Positions 31,466 to 43,845 of a stretch of DNA of 64,000 nt are shown in pieces; position 1 is the stretch's first letter, and every line of letters starts with the position of its first letter. The DNA comes from Ostrinia nubilalis (Eukaryota; Arthropoda; Insecta; Lepidoptera; Crambidae). The notes beneath the pieces are model-generated. The model had not been told where the DNA came from. It made no database searches and saw nothing but the letters and a program-made list of their open reading frames with translations. The stretch is taken from assembly GCF_963855985.1 (NCBI RefSeq), contig NC_087091.1, positions 17,924,154 through 17,988,153 on the forward strand, in the 5' to 3' direction. The position numbers and the translations under genes were made by a program.

Positions 31466-33102
31466 TTATATTAAAAGTACCTACTTCTAGGTTATGATTA
31501 GGTATTTCTCAAATAGTGAAAGTAACATTATTATTTTTTATTAACTTGCATATTATTATTTGCATTTATTTTTACTTTTTAGAGTTCGATGATATTTTTG
31601 CGACTCTGATATTCTTAAAAGAACAAACTTTTTCAAAATAGACACAAAAATGAATCGCATTCCCAACGTCAACAATTTTTTTGGTAGGAATGCCGGGCTT
31701 TCGGTTTTGTCTACACAATTTCAACATGTCACAAATATCATACTTATTATTATTCTGTGCAAATATCAAAAATTGCTACTCGCCGGTTCAACTCCAAAAA
31801 AAAGGTTTTGGAATGCACAGTGTATTATTTGAGCAAAAATAACCTTCCATTGTGAAACTTTACAATATGCGCTGGTATTTTTCGAGAACAATTCTTAACA
31901 ATGCGCAAGTCTGTGACCCTTGTTTATATGAGCTTATGGGTCAAAGTATCCAGTTTCTAATAATGAGCTGCTGTAACTTTTGCTCATGTGCCCGGATTGT
32001 ACCACCAAATGAATGAATTTTTCATACGGTTTAGGTTTGTTACATTTTGAACGATGCAAACTTTTATGTGCTCATAAAAATGCTATCATCATAGGTATAT
32101 TTTCAGCGTGCTGGGAAGATCAGTTTTCAAAACATGAAGGCGTCTAGAAGCAACATAATATAATTTCTCTAGAATTAACTACAAGGAATGTAATTCATAA
32201 TTTTTAGAAAATAATGTGCGATTGTTGTCAAATACTTGCGTTGTTCTGTATAAATTTAAAAGTTTGTGTTTTATATCGCGGCAGTAACATTAAGTGCACA
32301 TTTGCTACAAACATACATGGGCTCTACGTTGATTTACCTGTTTACTGTACTGAATAATGTCGCACTTACAACGTTCACAAAAATAAAAGTGTAAGTAGGT
32401 ACTTATACTAGTTTTTTGGGGTCTTGCTCTATAATAATGATGCTGGAAATACCTACATATAAACAACGCCTCAACGTGACCACGACCGCTCTGCCAAGAG
32501 CGAAACGAATAAGAAGAAGGAAATATAATAATATATAAATATCGATGAATTTCATTATCAATTTGAAATATGGTTATATAAGGTGATAAATACATTAAAG
32601 TGCGTACCTTATTCTATTATTCTGCCTTAATTATTTAATATCTTAGCGTACTTAATTACCAATATCGTACCATTAGCAATATTTTTGCTATAAGAGTTTT
32701 TTTAAATAGTCCTCACGGGAATTAAATCTCTGGTTGCCAAAAGGTAGGTAATATATTATTCAAATCACTCCATCAATGAAAGGAATTGAGAGACGAATAG
32801 ATTTTGTTTTTCTTGTATTTTTCTTATGGATACTCCCAAGTTCCTGATGCTACCGTTAATGTAGTGAATTTTACATAGAATTTTATATTAGGGATAATCG
32901 TTATTATAAGAAATTTACGATTTAACGTCTGTGTGTTCTTCTCAGAATATTAGTTATTGGTGTAGCCTTGAATGTTATTATTCTTCTGCATTCCTATAAG
33001 ACTCGGCCGGCTTTCTTTTTCAAAATGATCACATTTTTTTCAGTTTTCAGATAAGTATCAATATCAATATTTCGGTTGGAGTAGTTTATTCACAATTAAA
33101 AA

Positions 33103-33185
33103 GCATTAAGTTGCTTACATTGGGGCTAGCTGGCGCTGTGTGAAATTGTCCAAAGATTTATTTATTTTATTATTGTTTATTTATT
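33103..33185 (+). mobile_element. SINE tail fragment
   Basis: TTAAGTTGCTTACATTGGGGCTAGCTGGCGC.. to TCCAAAGATTTATTTATTTTA. This is the 3' part of the SINE at 27.25 kb in opposite orientation, without the tRNA head. Confidence 0.65.
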
Positions 33186-35089
33186 AAAAATTTCCGAACC
33201 GTCGTTTTTTAAGAACCGTCACAGCTCGATAACTATCCAATTTCGACTCCTGGTTCATTGAACTTAATTTGTTACTCTAGTTTATCCCTATTCAAGGAAT
33301 ATGTCGAGTGTCCCAATCACCCTGTGTATACCTAGTTGTTTGCTCAGAACCTATTAATACATAAAAGTCACGCATAAAAAAATTCGCACATTGATAAATT
33401 CACTCTGGTTTACTAGTATAATAGTGCCTATTACACCCCTAACCACTAAAATAAACCAGTCATGCATAGTTTCCTCGTACAAATTACTGGTAAGCACCCC
33501 ATTTTGGCAAGCGTTAACGCAACATACGAGCACAAATTCACAAATCTCATTCCGACAAATCGTGAAGGAAAAAGCAAAGAAGCTGTTTCTCATAATATGA
33601 CTAGATGACAAGGGTTGTGATAAAATCATAAACAGTTTAAGTTTTTCGCTTAGAACAATATTGCATGCTTCTTGTTTAGAAACATACTTAAATATTTTAG
33701 GCAAGCAATTCCACCGCTTATAATTTTAGAATTTGTGTCACAATTTACTTGGGCACAACTTGTTATTTATTTATTTCATGTTGATTTGGCTTAATAATAT
33801 GTTTTTTACATAACACAACTTGATATACTTTTTTGTTTTATTAAGCTTGAAAATATCTGAAAATCGTGCGACTTGCAACACCAACCTTTTGTGAGCGTCT
33901 TCACTTATTTACTTGGAGAAGAATATACCATTTAAAGACTTCATAACTTGTAGGGCTTCAGTTTGTAAAATATTGCAATATTTCTCAACAAAACACCTAA
34001 TAAGTAGGTAGCTATTTCAGGTAAAATGTTTTTCAGAGGCAAACAACAATATTTTCCAGTAAAATTATATCAGTAAGCAGATTAGAGGAGAAAGTTACAT
34101 AGGGGCGTCAGGTTAGGTACCTAATTCCAGGTTTTTAGAATCGAAATATTTTCGTTCGTAAATTGAGTTTTGCTGGGAGTCGTCAAATTTCTGTAATCTG
34201 CCCTTAAAATTACCTCTCAGCGACGCTAAATCAAAAATAAAATAAGTCTTTGAAAATTAATGTTAGCAAAGCAAATCACATTGTTGGATTTGTAAATCTA
34301 GGCGGAGTTCACAGACGAATTCAATATTTGACGTTGAAATAAAGCTGGTGCGTAGGTTAAGGTACTTTATTAATAGGGATTTTACTAAAATATTTTGTTT
34401 GGTCTTTGAGTACTTATGGTTAGAGAGATAAATCTTACTAATTAAGTTTTTGAAAGGAATATTACTTTATCGCTACTGTTATTTTAATGGGCACGAAACG
34501 ACGTTACGAAGCGTAATGTAGCATGTTACAAAGCAAGCTTATGTGTAGTCAGTATGGAGAAAATAGCGATCACCACGCTCGCTACAAACGTTAAATTATG
34601 CCTCGTAACGCCAGTCAGTGCGCTTGTCTTTAAGCAGGATTCAGCAGTACGTAATATAAACAAAGTAGGTACCTATTAACTAGCTATTATCACTACCCCG
34701 AAACCTGAGACGCTACTTTTTGGCTTCAACTATTTTTGATACTTGATTTATCACAGCCCAAGAGTTTGGACGTAACCCGAATCCCTGCTGGGACACAATA
34801 ATGCGTGGGCAGAAGGCACTAGTGGGCGTTAAGTCCGTGAGAAAAGGCGTCTGTTACTACACTATAGAATTACACGACGAAAAACTTGTTAGACACAATT
34901 TCATGTTCCTCATATAGGATTTCAATGACGTAAAGGTAATATTTTGTGGCGCTATTTAGATAGGAAATAGTTTGTGCTTTGGATAACAGATAAGAACCTA
35001 TTCAAGTTAAGTTATAAAACACTTAGTTGAATAGAGGTGGACCAATAATAAACACAATATTTGTAATGCAAGAATCAAACCTGGGACCA

Positions 35090-35330
35090 GACGCACTTCT
35101 CTCAAAATCAAAATCAAAAATATTTATTCACTTTAGACCACAAGTGGCACTTATGAACGTCAAAATGTAAATAATAAAAAAAAGAAAAGGTAGCCCTTAT
35201 AGGGCACTTTACTCATGTCTCCTTATCGTTTGGGCCCTACCAGCGCTTCGAGACAAACATAAATGGCAAGTGCTGAGAAGAAACGCCGGAACAAACTCAG
35301 TCACCACTTATTGCCAGGAATTATCTAACG
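35090..35330 (-). mobile_element. Non-LTR 3' tail fragment
   Basis: On the minus strand GTGACTGAGTTTGTTCCGGC, TTTCTTCTCAGCACTTGCC and GGGCCCAAACG, ending in TTTGATTTTGATTTTGA. Similar to the CR1-type 3' UTR at 25.5 kb. Confidence 0.55.
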
Positions 35331-35544
35331 GTAAGAATAGCCAAATTTAAGTACATCAAATATGTGCAGACTGAACTGACCACGCATCCTTGTCATCAAT
35401 ATAGTCTCGAACCTTGTAGTACCCTTTGGACATAAGGGTATTTTTATTTGTATCTTAAATTCAATCAAATCTGTCATCAAAGTTATTCCAAGGACTCGCA
35501 AAATAAATTTACAAACCGTGAGGGTATATCATCGTAAGATCCAC

Positions 35545-35630
35545 TCAGCTTATGACCACAGTCTGTGGAGGAACACTATAATTATGTAGTCGCGATCCTC
35601 ATCAGTGAGGGACCGAGGAAGAAGTGAGAG
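35545..35630. repeat. Interspersed repeat, second copy of 17985-18070
   Basis: ATGACCACAGTCTGTGGAGG, GTCGCGATCCTCATCAGTG and AGGGACCGAGGAAGAA match the copy at 18.0 kb. Confidence 0.6.
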
Positions 35631-37312
35631 AGGGTGTAGGCTTCTCTAGGCATTATATTTGAACTGAAAAATTAATGTATTGTCAGATAATAACCATAAC
35701 TTTTATGTACTTATTTACTTCAGTCATGGGAATCGAATCAACTGATCTGTCCCGGGACAGTACAAACACACAGCTTTTGCCGTTTAGGAATAACGAAGTA
35801 AACTCGTATAGGCTTTTGTTATACGTGAGATATTTCTTAGAATCTGATTCGGAGATATAGCCTTTATCCCCTACTGAGAATAAATGTACAAACGACGGCA
35901 GATCAAGATGAATAAAGGATGGTTTCGAACTCTGATAAAGATGTAATAGGTACGATATTACAACAAAAATTTCTATTAGGTGCTCTCTACTGTACTACAA
36001 TGTATTAACCTTACAATATCGACATATAAAATGGTGCTCAAATATATCTTTCTAAGAACTTATTCAAATACTAATAGGATTGAAGCATATCATACTTACG
36101 AGTAAATGATATTATTTTATGAGTTCCTAGAAGTCTTCTTGATTATTTAGTCAGAAAAATCATATTTCAAATAATCAAATGAAAAGAGTACGGTATATTT
36201 AATTCTTTAAATATTTAGTAGATAAAGGAAAATTAAGGAATTAGTAGTTCGGTAGAAGAAATTGTACAAAACCTTACATCGATAAATTCATTGAGTCAAT
36301 GACCCCAAGATGGAATGGAATCAACAATCAAAGATAATTGGTTTTGAAATCGACCGGATTTCTGTTATTTGTCGATCAATGAATAATTATAATATTGCAA
36401 AGTTAGTACAAATATTATTAGGACCCGGCACAACTTTGCTCAGTAAACAATAATGTTATCCCAGAAATACACGTCATTAAATATAGTTAATACTGAAATA
36501 ACATAAGACGTATCCAATCCACTTCAGTTTGAAATAATATTTATAAACTTTGAATATTATTTTAATGAACAGAAATCAGACAAAGTTATCAAAGTGTAAA
36601 AATGTCGGCGATTCCGTGGAGGGTAGTTGAACGGGAAGCATGGTCGATCTGTTTTAATGGTTTCAATTTATTATTTAATGGACTTTAGTGTACAAATTTG
36701 GTGTTATTTTGTGTTCTAAAGTGCAGTGAAGTGATAAATTATAAAAAACATTGAAATACTTCGAATTTGAGCGCGCATCGAGTGTCGAGTGGGTTGTCGT
36801 ATGAACAACCCGCTTTGGACCCGGTGGCGTCTCGAAACCTGCTTACGGGCATACTTAACTCCACGGAATCCATGAAAAATCAATAGAACTGAAACACCCA
36901 CGTTCTATTGATAACTAGGTATGTCAATATTTTTCACTCGACATTGGCAGAAATAAACCTCCCAGAGAGGTTTGGTTGCCACAAATAAAATTAAAAAAAA
37001 AAAAAATGTCGGCCCATTTATAACGCAAAAGGTTAAGTAAGGATAATCCGCGAGAAAACTTGTACCTATTTTCATTTTTTGTATTAGGTAGGTACTTTAG
37101 TTTCAGTCCTTGTATTTTTATACTTATTAGCAATAATTCAAATATACAGTATAATAAGATGGTTACATAGTAGGTATTCAACTGGAATTTCATTATTAAA
37201 ATTTTTCCAGATTTTTCAAGCCATCAGTTTAGTTTTTAGAGGGACGCCCTACTCGAACAAAAATTGGCACTTCAAACTTTAATAATTTGCAAACAGATCC
37301 CTAAATCCCTAA

Positions 37313-37487
37313 GAGTAGGCGCACACCGTTGATTTTTCGTCGGCCGATAGTTTAGTCGGGCAGTTGATCAGTATGGGCATGTATTGGAGTGCGCACACTA
37401 CGCCGATTCGATTTGGCCGATTCTTCATACAAATTAAAATCGGGCACAACTATCGGCCAACTAAAAATCAACGGTGTGCGCCTACTC
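37313..37487. mobile_element. 175-bp MITE with TAA duplication
   Basis: Ends GAGTAGGCGCACACCGTTGA / TCAACGGTGTGCGCCTACTC, about 25 bp perfect, flanked by TAA at 37310-37312 and 37488-37490. A diverged relative may lie at 41475-41607. Confidence 0.85.
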
Positions 37488-38017
37488 TAAGCCATTTCAA
37501 AAGACCTATCCAACGATACCCCACACAATGGGATAGAAGATGAAAAAAAATCATCCCCACTTTACATGTAGGGGAGCTACCCTAAAAAAAATTTTTTTTC
37601 AAAATTTTATTCTACCGTTTTGTCGGCGTGATTAATATGCATAGGTACCTCAACAAAATTACAGCTCTCTAGTGCCAGTAGTTTCAAAGCAAAACCTCGG
37701 ACAGACAGACAGACAGACATATCGAAACTATAAGGACTACGGAACCATAAAAACCAGATTTAAAACGTTTTTTCGTAAACAAAAACAGAGAGATGTTTTT
37801 TCATTTTAGCGTAGTGAAAAATCACTCGACGCAAGAATGAAGCGATTTTTTTTTCAGTATTTCATGCAAATATTTTGTTCCTACTTATTTTTCTATTTGT
37901 TATACGGACTCACTTTTCGACGTCTCTTTTTATTTTACACGTAAAAAGTGACATCAGTGAAAAAATCTGTGATTAAAATCGGAATCATAGTGCGTCACTT
38001 CCCCAGCCCCAATCTTA

Positions 38018-38135
38018 GGCTGAGTTGCACCACCTAAATTTAACGGTAACTATGACGATAACCGGTGCTTTTTGTATGGAGTTTGATAGATTTTTGACGT
38101 TGGTCAAAGTTAAAGTAAGATGGTGCAACCCAGCC
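38018..38135. mobile_element. 118-bp MITE, copy 3 of 5
   Basis: GGCTGAGTTGCACC to GGTGCAACCCAGCC. It ends 22 bp from the donor of ppk exon 5. Confidence 0.7.
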
Positions 38136-38156
38136 AATAAATTGATTTGTACTTAC

Positions 38157-38274
38157 CAGTGCACTGCCGCTTGATACAGCGCCAGTGGGGCATATATAGT
38201 CAGTGTTGATCTTCACCATGAGCCCTTCAGTGGTTTCGATGCCCGATGCGTAGGCCACATCTTTGACATTGCTC
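38157..38274 (-). CDS. ppk gene 1, exon 5
   Basis: 118 nt, phase 2 in and phase 0 out; acceptor ATTTTCAG, donor GTAAGT. The peptide starts SNVKDVAYASGIETTEGLMV and ends SSGSAL. Corresponds to the palm/beta-ball part of the ppk extracellular domain with the G-(L)-x-V strand. Confidence 0.88.
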
Positions 38275-38329
38275 CTGAAAATATTATTAAGTCCTGAACT
38301 AAAATTTTCATATATTTTTTTAATGAGCG

Positions 38330-38830
38330 CGTTTGATGTAAACTCACAAGCCTTCAGAGAGCCTAGTGTGAGTTTACATTTAATTAATTTTTAATTTTTA
38401 ATAATATCTTTGGACAATCTCACAAGCCATCTAGCCCCAAAGTAAGCAATTAATATGCTTGTGTTATGGGTGCTAGCTTAACGGATATAGTACTTATATA
38501 CTTTTTTTTTAAAATACATACATATTATACATAGTAACACCCAGACCCGTCACAGAAATTAAAATTCATCATTTCAATTTCTGCCCAGCCGGGAATCGAA
38601 CCCGGGACCTCTCGGCATAGTAGTCCGTTCTGAACCACTACACCAAACGGCCGACAAAATACATTAAACGCGACGACATTAAACGTCCTCACTAGTGAGC
38701 GCGTAAAAAAGTGACGTTAAATGTATGACGGATCGTACAGCGCCCCTAGCGGAAACTTTCAAGAACTAAAATGTTCATATATTTTTTGAACGCGCTCACT
38801 GGTGAGAACGTTTGATGTAAACTCACACTT
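38330..38830. mobile_element. MITE (family of 14200-14380) split by SINE copy B
   Basis: GCGCGTTTGATGTAAACTCAC occurs near 38330-38352 and again, inverted context, near 38806-38828. The core TTAAATGTATGACG..GCGCCCCTAGCGG (38716-38755) matches 14.26-14.30 kb. The SINE at 38404-38654 separates the parts. Exact boundaries are uncertain. Confidence 0.5.
38404..38654 (-). mobile_element. tRNA-derived SINE, copy B
   Basis: Minus strand: TCGGCCGTTTGGTGTAGTGG, GGGTTCGATTCCCGGCTGGG, then the same body and tail as copy A. Confidence 0.85.
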
Positions 38831-39486
38831 AGCCCTCTATTGTTAGGCACTGACGCAAACTTTCTGAAACATTATCCTTTTATGGCTGTCAGTTGAACCC
38901 TAAAATACTTGATAGTGAAATAAATTTGAATTTATTGATACGGTTTTTCAGACATAAAGTATTCATGTACAAAATTGCCCAAATTGTATGGAGGTTGACT
39001 ACATTATTTATTTGGCTTATTTTCTTTTCTTTATAACTATAAGTGTAATTTTGAACTAGCGTACGTTTTTGAATCTAATAGACAAACATAGGATTCATAC
39101 TTATATTTATTTACACTAGACAATTTAATCTCATTACTTTTGATATTACCTTTAATAGGATTTGTCTAGACTCTTTTGTGTCACAAATACAAAAACTGAT
39201 ATGTGAGTAAAGTATTTTTATTTTACTTCACACAAGTTGTCCAGACAAATAGATTGTATAACCAATAGAAATTGCTTTCTCTCTTAAATACCAAAGCCGA
39301 TTATTTTATTTTACTGAATAGAAAGAAAAGATATGGCCAAATTTGGTCCAGTTTTAGTACAAAAAGTAACTAAAATTATTGGTCATATCTCAAAAGTATG
39401 TACTTAGTAGGTTTCTTCGATGCGTCTTTTTAGTTCATCTACCTCCAGTGTCAGTGTGACGTGCTAACTTTGGGACATTAGTCTAA

Positions 39487-39605
39487 GGCTGAGTTGCACC
39501 AACCTAACTTTAATGGTAATAATGACGACAACCGGTGCTTTTTGTATTGAGTTTGACAGATTTTTGACGTTTGTCAAAGTTAAAGTAAGATGGTGCAACC
39601 CAGCC
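39487..39605. mobile_element. 119-bp MITE, copy 4 of 5
   Basis: GGCTGAGTTGCACC to GGTGCAACCCAGCC, flanked by TAA and TTA. Intron 4 of ppk gene 1. Confidence 0.7.
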
Positions 39606-39742
39606 TTAGTAGAAACTCTGACACCGCGATGCAGGTTTGTAGGCGCGGTGGCGTGTGCCATAGTAAGGTAGTTGTCAGCGCCATCTGTTGAGTGATGACT
39701 GTAGTGGCGTGTCGATAGATGTCGCCACAAAGGTATACGCAC

Positions 39743-39873
39743 CTAAAGTAGGGGATGTCGAACTGGCAGCAAAATCCGTGGTACGTCTGCACCTCTCTGA
39801 ACATGTGGCTGCAGTTGTAGCTCCGTGACCGCCAAATGCATTCCATTAGGAGCACATCGCATGGCTTTCGCAA
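39743..39873 (-). CDS. ppk gene 1, exon 4
   Basis: 131 nt, phase 0 in and phase 2 out; acceptor ACTCCCAG, donor GTGCGT. The peptide starts LRKPCDVLLMECIWRSRSYN and continues through C-x-x-x-F to TYHGFCCQFDIPYF. C-x-x-x-x-x-x-C-x-W, then C and G-x-C-C-x-F, is the most diagnostic extracellular signature of pickpocket channels. Confidence 0.93.
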
Positions 39874-40166
39874 CTGGGAGTAGAAATATTATCTTGAAAT
39901 AAGGTTTTTATGGTATTTCTTTAATGTGGATTAATGAGTTTTGTATTCCGTTTGAAGCATGTAGTTCGAATAACTAACAACATAATTTATTGCAAAGGTT
40001 TTGTATTTCGTTTGAAGTAGCTCCAGGCCTGTTCATCTCCGCGAGTTTACATCGAAAACAAAACACGCACGATTGCCCCCTACAAGAGTACTATTCGACA
40101 AGGCCTCACATACGAGCGAACATTGACTCACGCACGCGTATTCTTGTGTATGATGGAAAAAAATAA

Positions 40167-40263
40167 AGAAAATGGTGTACTAAATACTGTGCAGTATTTA
40201 ACTGCCTAAATAATAATAAAAACACAGAATGTACTTTTTTAAGTTGCCTCAAGACACTGAGAG
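40167..40263 (+). pseudogene. Broken THAP zinc-finger fragment
   Basis: Reads WCTKYCAVFNCLNNNKNTEC, then, after a one-base deletion in the T run near 40235-40240, FFKLPQDTER with a donor AG|GTAAAT. C-x4-C with a following F-x-x-L-P-x-D is the start of a THAP C2CH finger, found in P-element-type transposases and host genes derived from them. There is no ATG in frame (TAA at 40164). It lies in intron 3 of ppk gene 1, inside a larger unclassified repeat-like block (about 40020-40460). Confidence 0.55.
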
Positions 40264-41149
40264 GTAAATAAGTAGTTAATATTATTCATGATAATTCATG
40301 CTAAATCATGTATTTCCTCCGCCATTTTCTGCAGATTGGCACCTCACGTCACATCATTTTACCGAAGTCAGCCCTATAGCTTCGGCGCAGTACCGATCAC
40401 TGACGTTTGTCAACAAAACTTCTGACAAACTTGCTTGACTCTTGAGACAAGCTAAATTACACCATATTGTTAATGACATTGAGCATACATTTTTTTAAAT
40501 ACCTTCGCGAAGTAAAACTTCTGTACGTAGTACTTATTATTATTCTGTGGTAGCTCGAAAAACTGACAACATAATTTATTTCAAAGTGATCGGTAAAGAA
40601 GGGATTCCGTTTTTAGGCAGTTGAGTGATTATACTCTGACTACAAAGAATAAAAACATAAGACAAAGGCCCTTGAAGTATATTTTTATAACGTTTTACTG
40701 CACTTGACTCCACACTCACTGCATAATAGGATTTGATTCAAATCCTTTTGCGCGGCAGATCGTGACCTTTTAACGAAGCCCAAGAATAAAATATTTCCCC
40801 AGTAAAGTTTTAACTTTCCTTTGTGTCCTTTAGGACACTGTGTTAAAATAAGATAAAAATATATTGTAAAGCATATAATATAACCTACACATTAGCCTTT
40901 AAAGTTTATAGAAGGGCAACTATCATTTTTCAGCTTACCTACCTCACAGTTAACTTACTTAATATTTTCCACCTACAACCTCATTCGGCTAAGAATATAA
41001 AGCTTTTATACAGAAATTGACCTTGGTATACGAACGTGACGTTAGAACGTACTTAAAGCAGTTGAATACTAGGATTTTTACCTACATGTTACGGTGTTCC
41101 CTCACCTGTAGCATTCATCCATATGGTATCCATATAGCATTCTGCTACA

Positions 41150-41275
41150 ATGGTGGCACCAGCCAATAATTATATTGTCCCGAAGTGATGGTAGAGCAAG
41201 CTATACCTATTTGGGACTTGCATAAGCGCCCTGGAAATGGCTTTAGTACTGAATAAAAACTTGACTTTGAATGTT
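41150..41275 (+). mobile_element. CR1-type 3' tail fragment
   Basis: TATTGTCCCGAAGTGATGGT, TTTGGGACTTGCATAAGCGC and a terminal AATAAAAACTTGACTTTGA parallel the 3' UTR of the element at 25.5 kb. Confidence 0.55.
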
Positions 41276-41627
41276 TCATTTCAGATTCGATTCAGAGCTT
41301 TTACAATACCGACTGCCAGATTTGAGAAACATTTCCTCTCATTTAACATTTAATTTTCAGATTGGATCGTTACTAGTAATGTTCGGTTCTGTAACATTAC
41401 AGCTTGCGCATGGTAGAGCTCGACTCTGTAACGCCACATTACAGACAAATATTTCAGGCGAGGGAATACCTTAAGCCTAGTCGCAGACAACAGACGTGCT
41501 GTTAATCAGTATGAACATTTATGAAGGTGCGATTGGTATCTTCCGATTCTTCATACAGATTAGAATCGGGCCCAACTATCGCAGGACTAAAAATCTGTAG
41601 CCTAAAGTAAAAAGTAAACTAACTTAC

Positions 41628-41781
41628 CGTTTCAAGCAGCCTTGAGTAAGCATATCCCATGCTCTCTAAGAGTCCATGCATCTTGATAATCTGATCTTCC
41701 GGTACATATGAGGCAAGTTTCACGCCATCTATGCTTTCGTAAAAGGCTTTGATTTCGTCATTGCTGAAGCCACGACGTTTG
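41628..41781 (-). CDS. ppk gene 1, exon 3
   Basis: 154 nt, phase 2 in and phase 0 out; acceptor TTTTCAG, donor GTAAGT. The peptide starts KRRGFSNDEIKAFYESIDGV and ends YAYSRLLET. It forms the finger-type helical region; no Cys, as expected there. Confidence 0.88.
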
Positions 41782-42141
41782 CTGAAAACACAAGTTTTAT
41801 TTTACGCTCTACTTGCAAACATAAAATGAGTTTTGAAAGTTTTTATTCCATGCATATCACGTTTTTTTAGGCATCATCTTGCCCTTTTTGCTATCGAACA
41901 TTGCTGCAAAGCAATCTAATTTAGTAGCGCAGCAAAAATGATAGTTACGTTGATTGAAAATCGCCTACACACTACTATTCAGCGCGTTCCGTTTGCCTGA
42001 AAAAGTGGGGTGTATAGGCTTTAAAGTGACAAGGCCAAATACTATACTCCTAGCGATGAGCATCTATGTATGTTAAATCGGATACGTTGTCTGAAATAAA
42101 TAAGTACATAAATAATATGATACCTAAACCTTGATCATGAA

Positions 42142-42353
42142 TTTCATCATCATCATCATCATCATCTCAGCCATAGGACGTCCACTGCTGAACATAGGCC
42201 TCTCCCAATGCTTTCCATGTTGCCCGGTTAATAGCGGCCTGCGTCCAGCGCTTTCCTGCTACCTTTATGATGTCGTCGGTCCACCTTGTGGGTGAACGTC
42301 CCACGCTGCGTTTTCCGGTACACAGCCTCCACTCCAGAACCTTGCTGCCCCAC
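42142..42353 (-). mobile_element. RTE retroposon 3' end with (ATC)n tail
   Basis: (ATC)8 then CTCAGCCATAGGACGTCCAC, TGCTGAACATAGGCC, and the reverse of TRWTDDI. Minus orientation; 5'-truncated. Intron 2 of ppk gene 1. Confidence 0.8.
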
Positions 42354-42858
42354 TGATCATGAATTGATCATCTAGTTACTTTTATAGGTTAATAGCGTAC
42401 TCCATGCATATGTTTGCCTAATGTCAAATATTGGCCCCGCGATACTGGCCACCATGAAGTTTTATTTTACTTTACCAATTTTGTTTCACTTTTGTTTTTG
42501 CTCTCGTCTCGACTCTCGATTTTTTTGTTTTTTTTTTCTGTTGTTCGTTTTTCGAATTTCCACGAAAGTGTTGGGCTACGAGTATCAACAAACCCCCAAC
42601 AAACATTTACGAAAAACGTGAGCTCAATTTTGTTAATTCAATGTTAGGAAAAATATTGGGTGTCTGAGCCATTGCTTTATTTAAAATATAAGACGTGATT
42701 TCGTTTCTTTGGTTTGATATTCTTTGAAACGTTCAATAATTTGTGCTACATCAAAGAATTTCCAGGTTTATTTTAGGTATAGGTATTTATAAAAAGACGA
42801 TGTATTTTCGTATCCGTATTATGAATTCTGAATTTCTGGTTGAAATCCGTATCTGAAT

Positions 42859-42970
42859 CGTTCGTTCGTTCGTTCGTTTCAGCCGAAAGACGTCCACTGC
42901 TGGACAAAGGCCTCCCCCAAGGATTTCCACAAAGACCGGTCCTGCGCCGCTTGCATCCAGGTACCTCCCG
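42859..42970 (-). mobile_element. RTE retroposon 3' end with (GTTC)n tail
   Basis: CGTTCGTTCGTTCGTTTCAG then ACGTCCACTGCTGGACAAAG and GGCCTCCCCCAAGG. Minus orientation. Confidence 0.8.
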
Positions 42971-43125
42971 TATCTGAATAATTCAACAATAATAAACAAG
43001 AACAGTTTCCTTTAGGCATTTCGCATTTTTAAACATTGCGTTAAGTTTTTATTTAAATGCTAAGTTCTAAAAAAAATTTATTGAATTAACACGTTAACTA
43101 CCCGTAGTAATACAAAGAACCTTAC

Positions 43126-43232
43126 AATATGTTCGTGATGTTGACAGTGTTCGGTCCATACACGGCTGTGGAGTCGCACACCGCCACTGCCGGGAAAGGC
43201 ACGTCCGACACCGAGTAGCGAGTTGACTCCAC
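43126..43232 (-). CDS. ppk gene 1, exon 2
   Basis: 107 nt, phase 0 in and phase 2 out; acceptor CTTTCAG, donor GTAAGG. The peptide starts VESTRYSVSDVPFPAVAVCD and ends NTVNITNI. The P-F-P-A-V-x-x-C motif just after TM1 is a strong DEG/ENaC signature. Confidence 0.93.
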
Positions 43233-43724
43233 CTGAAAGCGCGTGACAAGTTCTGTTTAGACAAACTTCGTGCTTCCCACGAGCGATCTTTAAAAGTAAA
43301 TCAGGGTACTCATCTAGCCGTGTAGCATATAATGTATCAGATACTGTATCAAGTGAGTACATAGGCACGAGCCCGCTGCGAGCTGCTCGCGCGTGGTTTG
43401 CAGGGAGATCATAGCGACCCACCGAGTGGCGGTATCACTGCGAGCACAAAGGCGGCTCGCAGTAGGATCCAGGAGCTCGCAGCCAGATACGCGATGACCG
43501 TCGACGAGCCGTACTCACTTGAAGGTTGGTTACGTTACATGCTACGTTACGTGCTATATGGCAGGTGAGTACCCTGCCCAAATAATCTAGGTTGAGATAC
43601 ACTTTGAATCAAAGAATCCCAATAGGTACATGAAAAGGAGTAGGTATTGTAAAAGTTGATGTAAAGTACTACTACTAAAAACACTACGCATCAGATTAGA
43701 ATTTTTTGCGGAAAAATCATCTTT

Positions 43725-43845
43725 ATCATTCCAGTCACAAGACGTCCACTGCTGAACATAGGATTGATTCCACATCGCCCGGTTGGTAGCGGTCTGCATC
43801 CAGCGCCTATCTGCTACCTTTATGAGGTCGTAAGTCCACCTTATT
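43725..43845 (-). mobile_element. RTE retroposon 3' end
   Basis: ACGTCCACTGCTGAACATAG, CCCGGTTGGTAGCGG and TCCAGCGCCTATCTGCTACC. Minus orientation. Intron 1 of ppk gene 1. Confidence 0.75.

Larger units (their letters stand above)
19934..38156 (-). other. Intron 5 of ppk gene 1 (18.2 kb), transposon-rich
   Basis: Holds the CR1-type element (about 20.15-25.67 kb), the foldback element (25.67-27.05), an RTE end plus SINE (27.09-27.51), an unclassified repeat (28.45-29.03), RTE-like and SINE pieces and a MITE (37.31-37.49). Between them, 29.04-31.23, 31.47-33.10, 33.18-35.08 and 35.64-37.30 kb are AT-rich with no exon-like frame I can support. Confidence 0.7.

Noticed and set aside
33354..33704. 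116-codon open frame on the minus strand
   Set aside because: Low-complexity, AT-rich composition, no domain or splice context; likely chance or decayed repeat.
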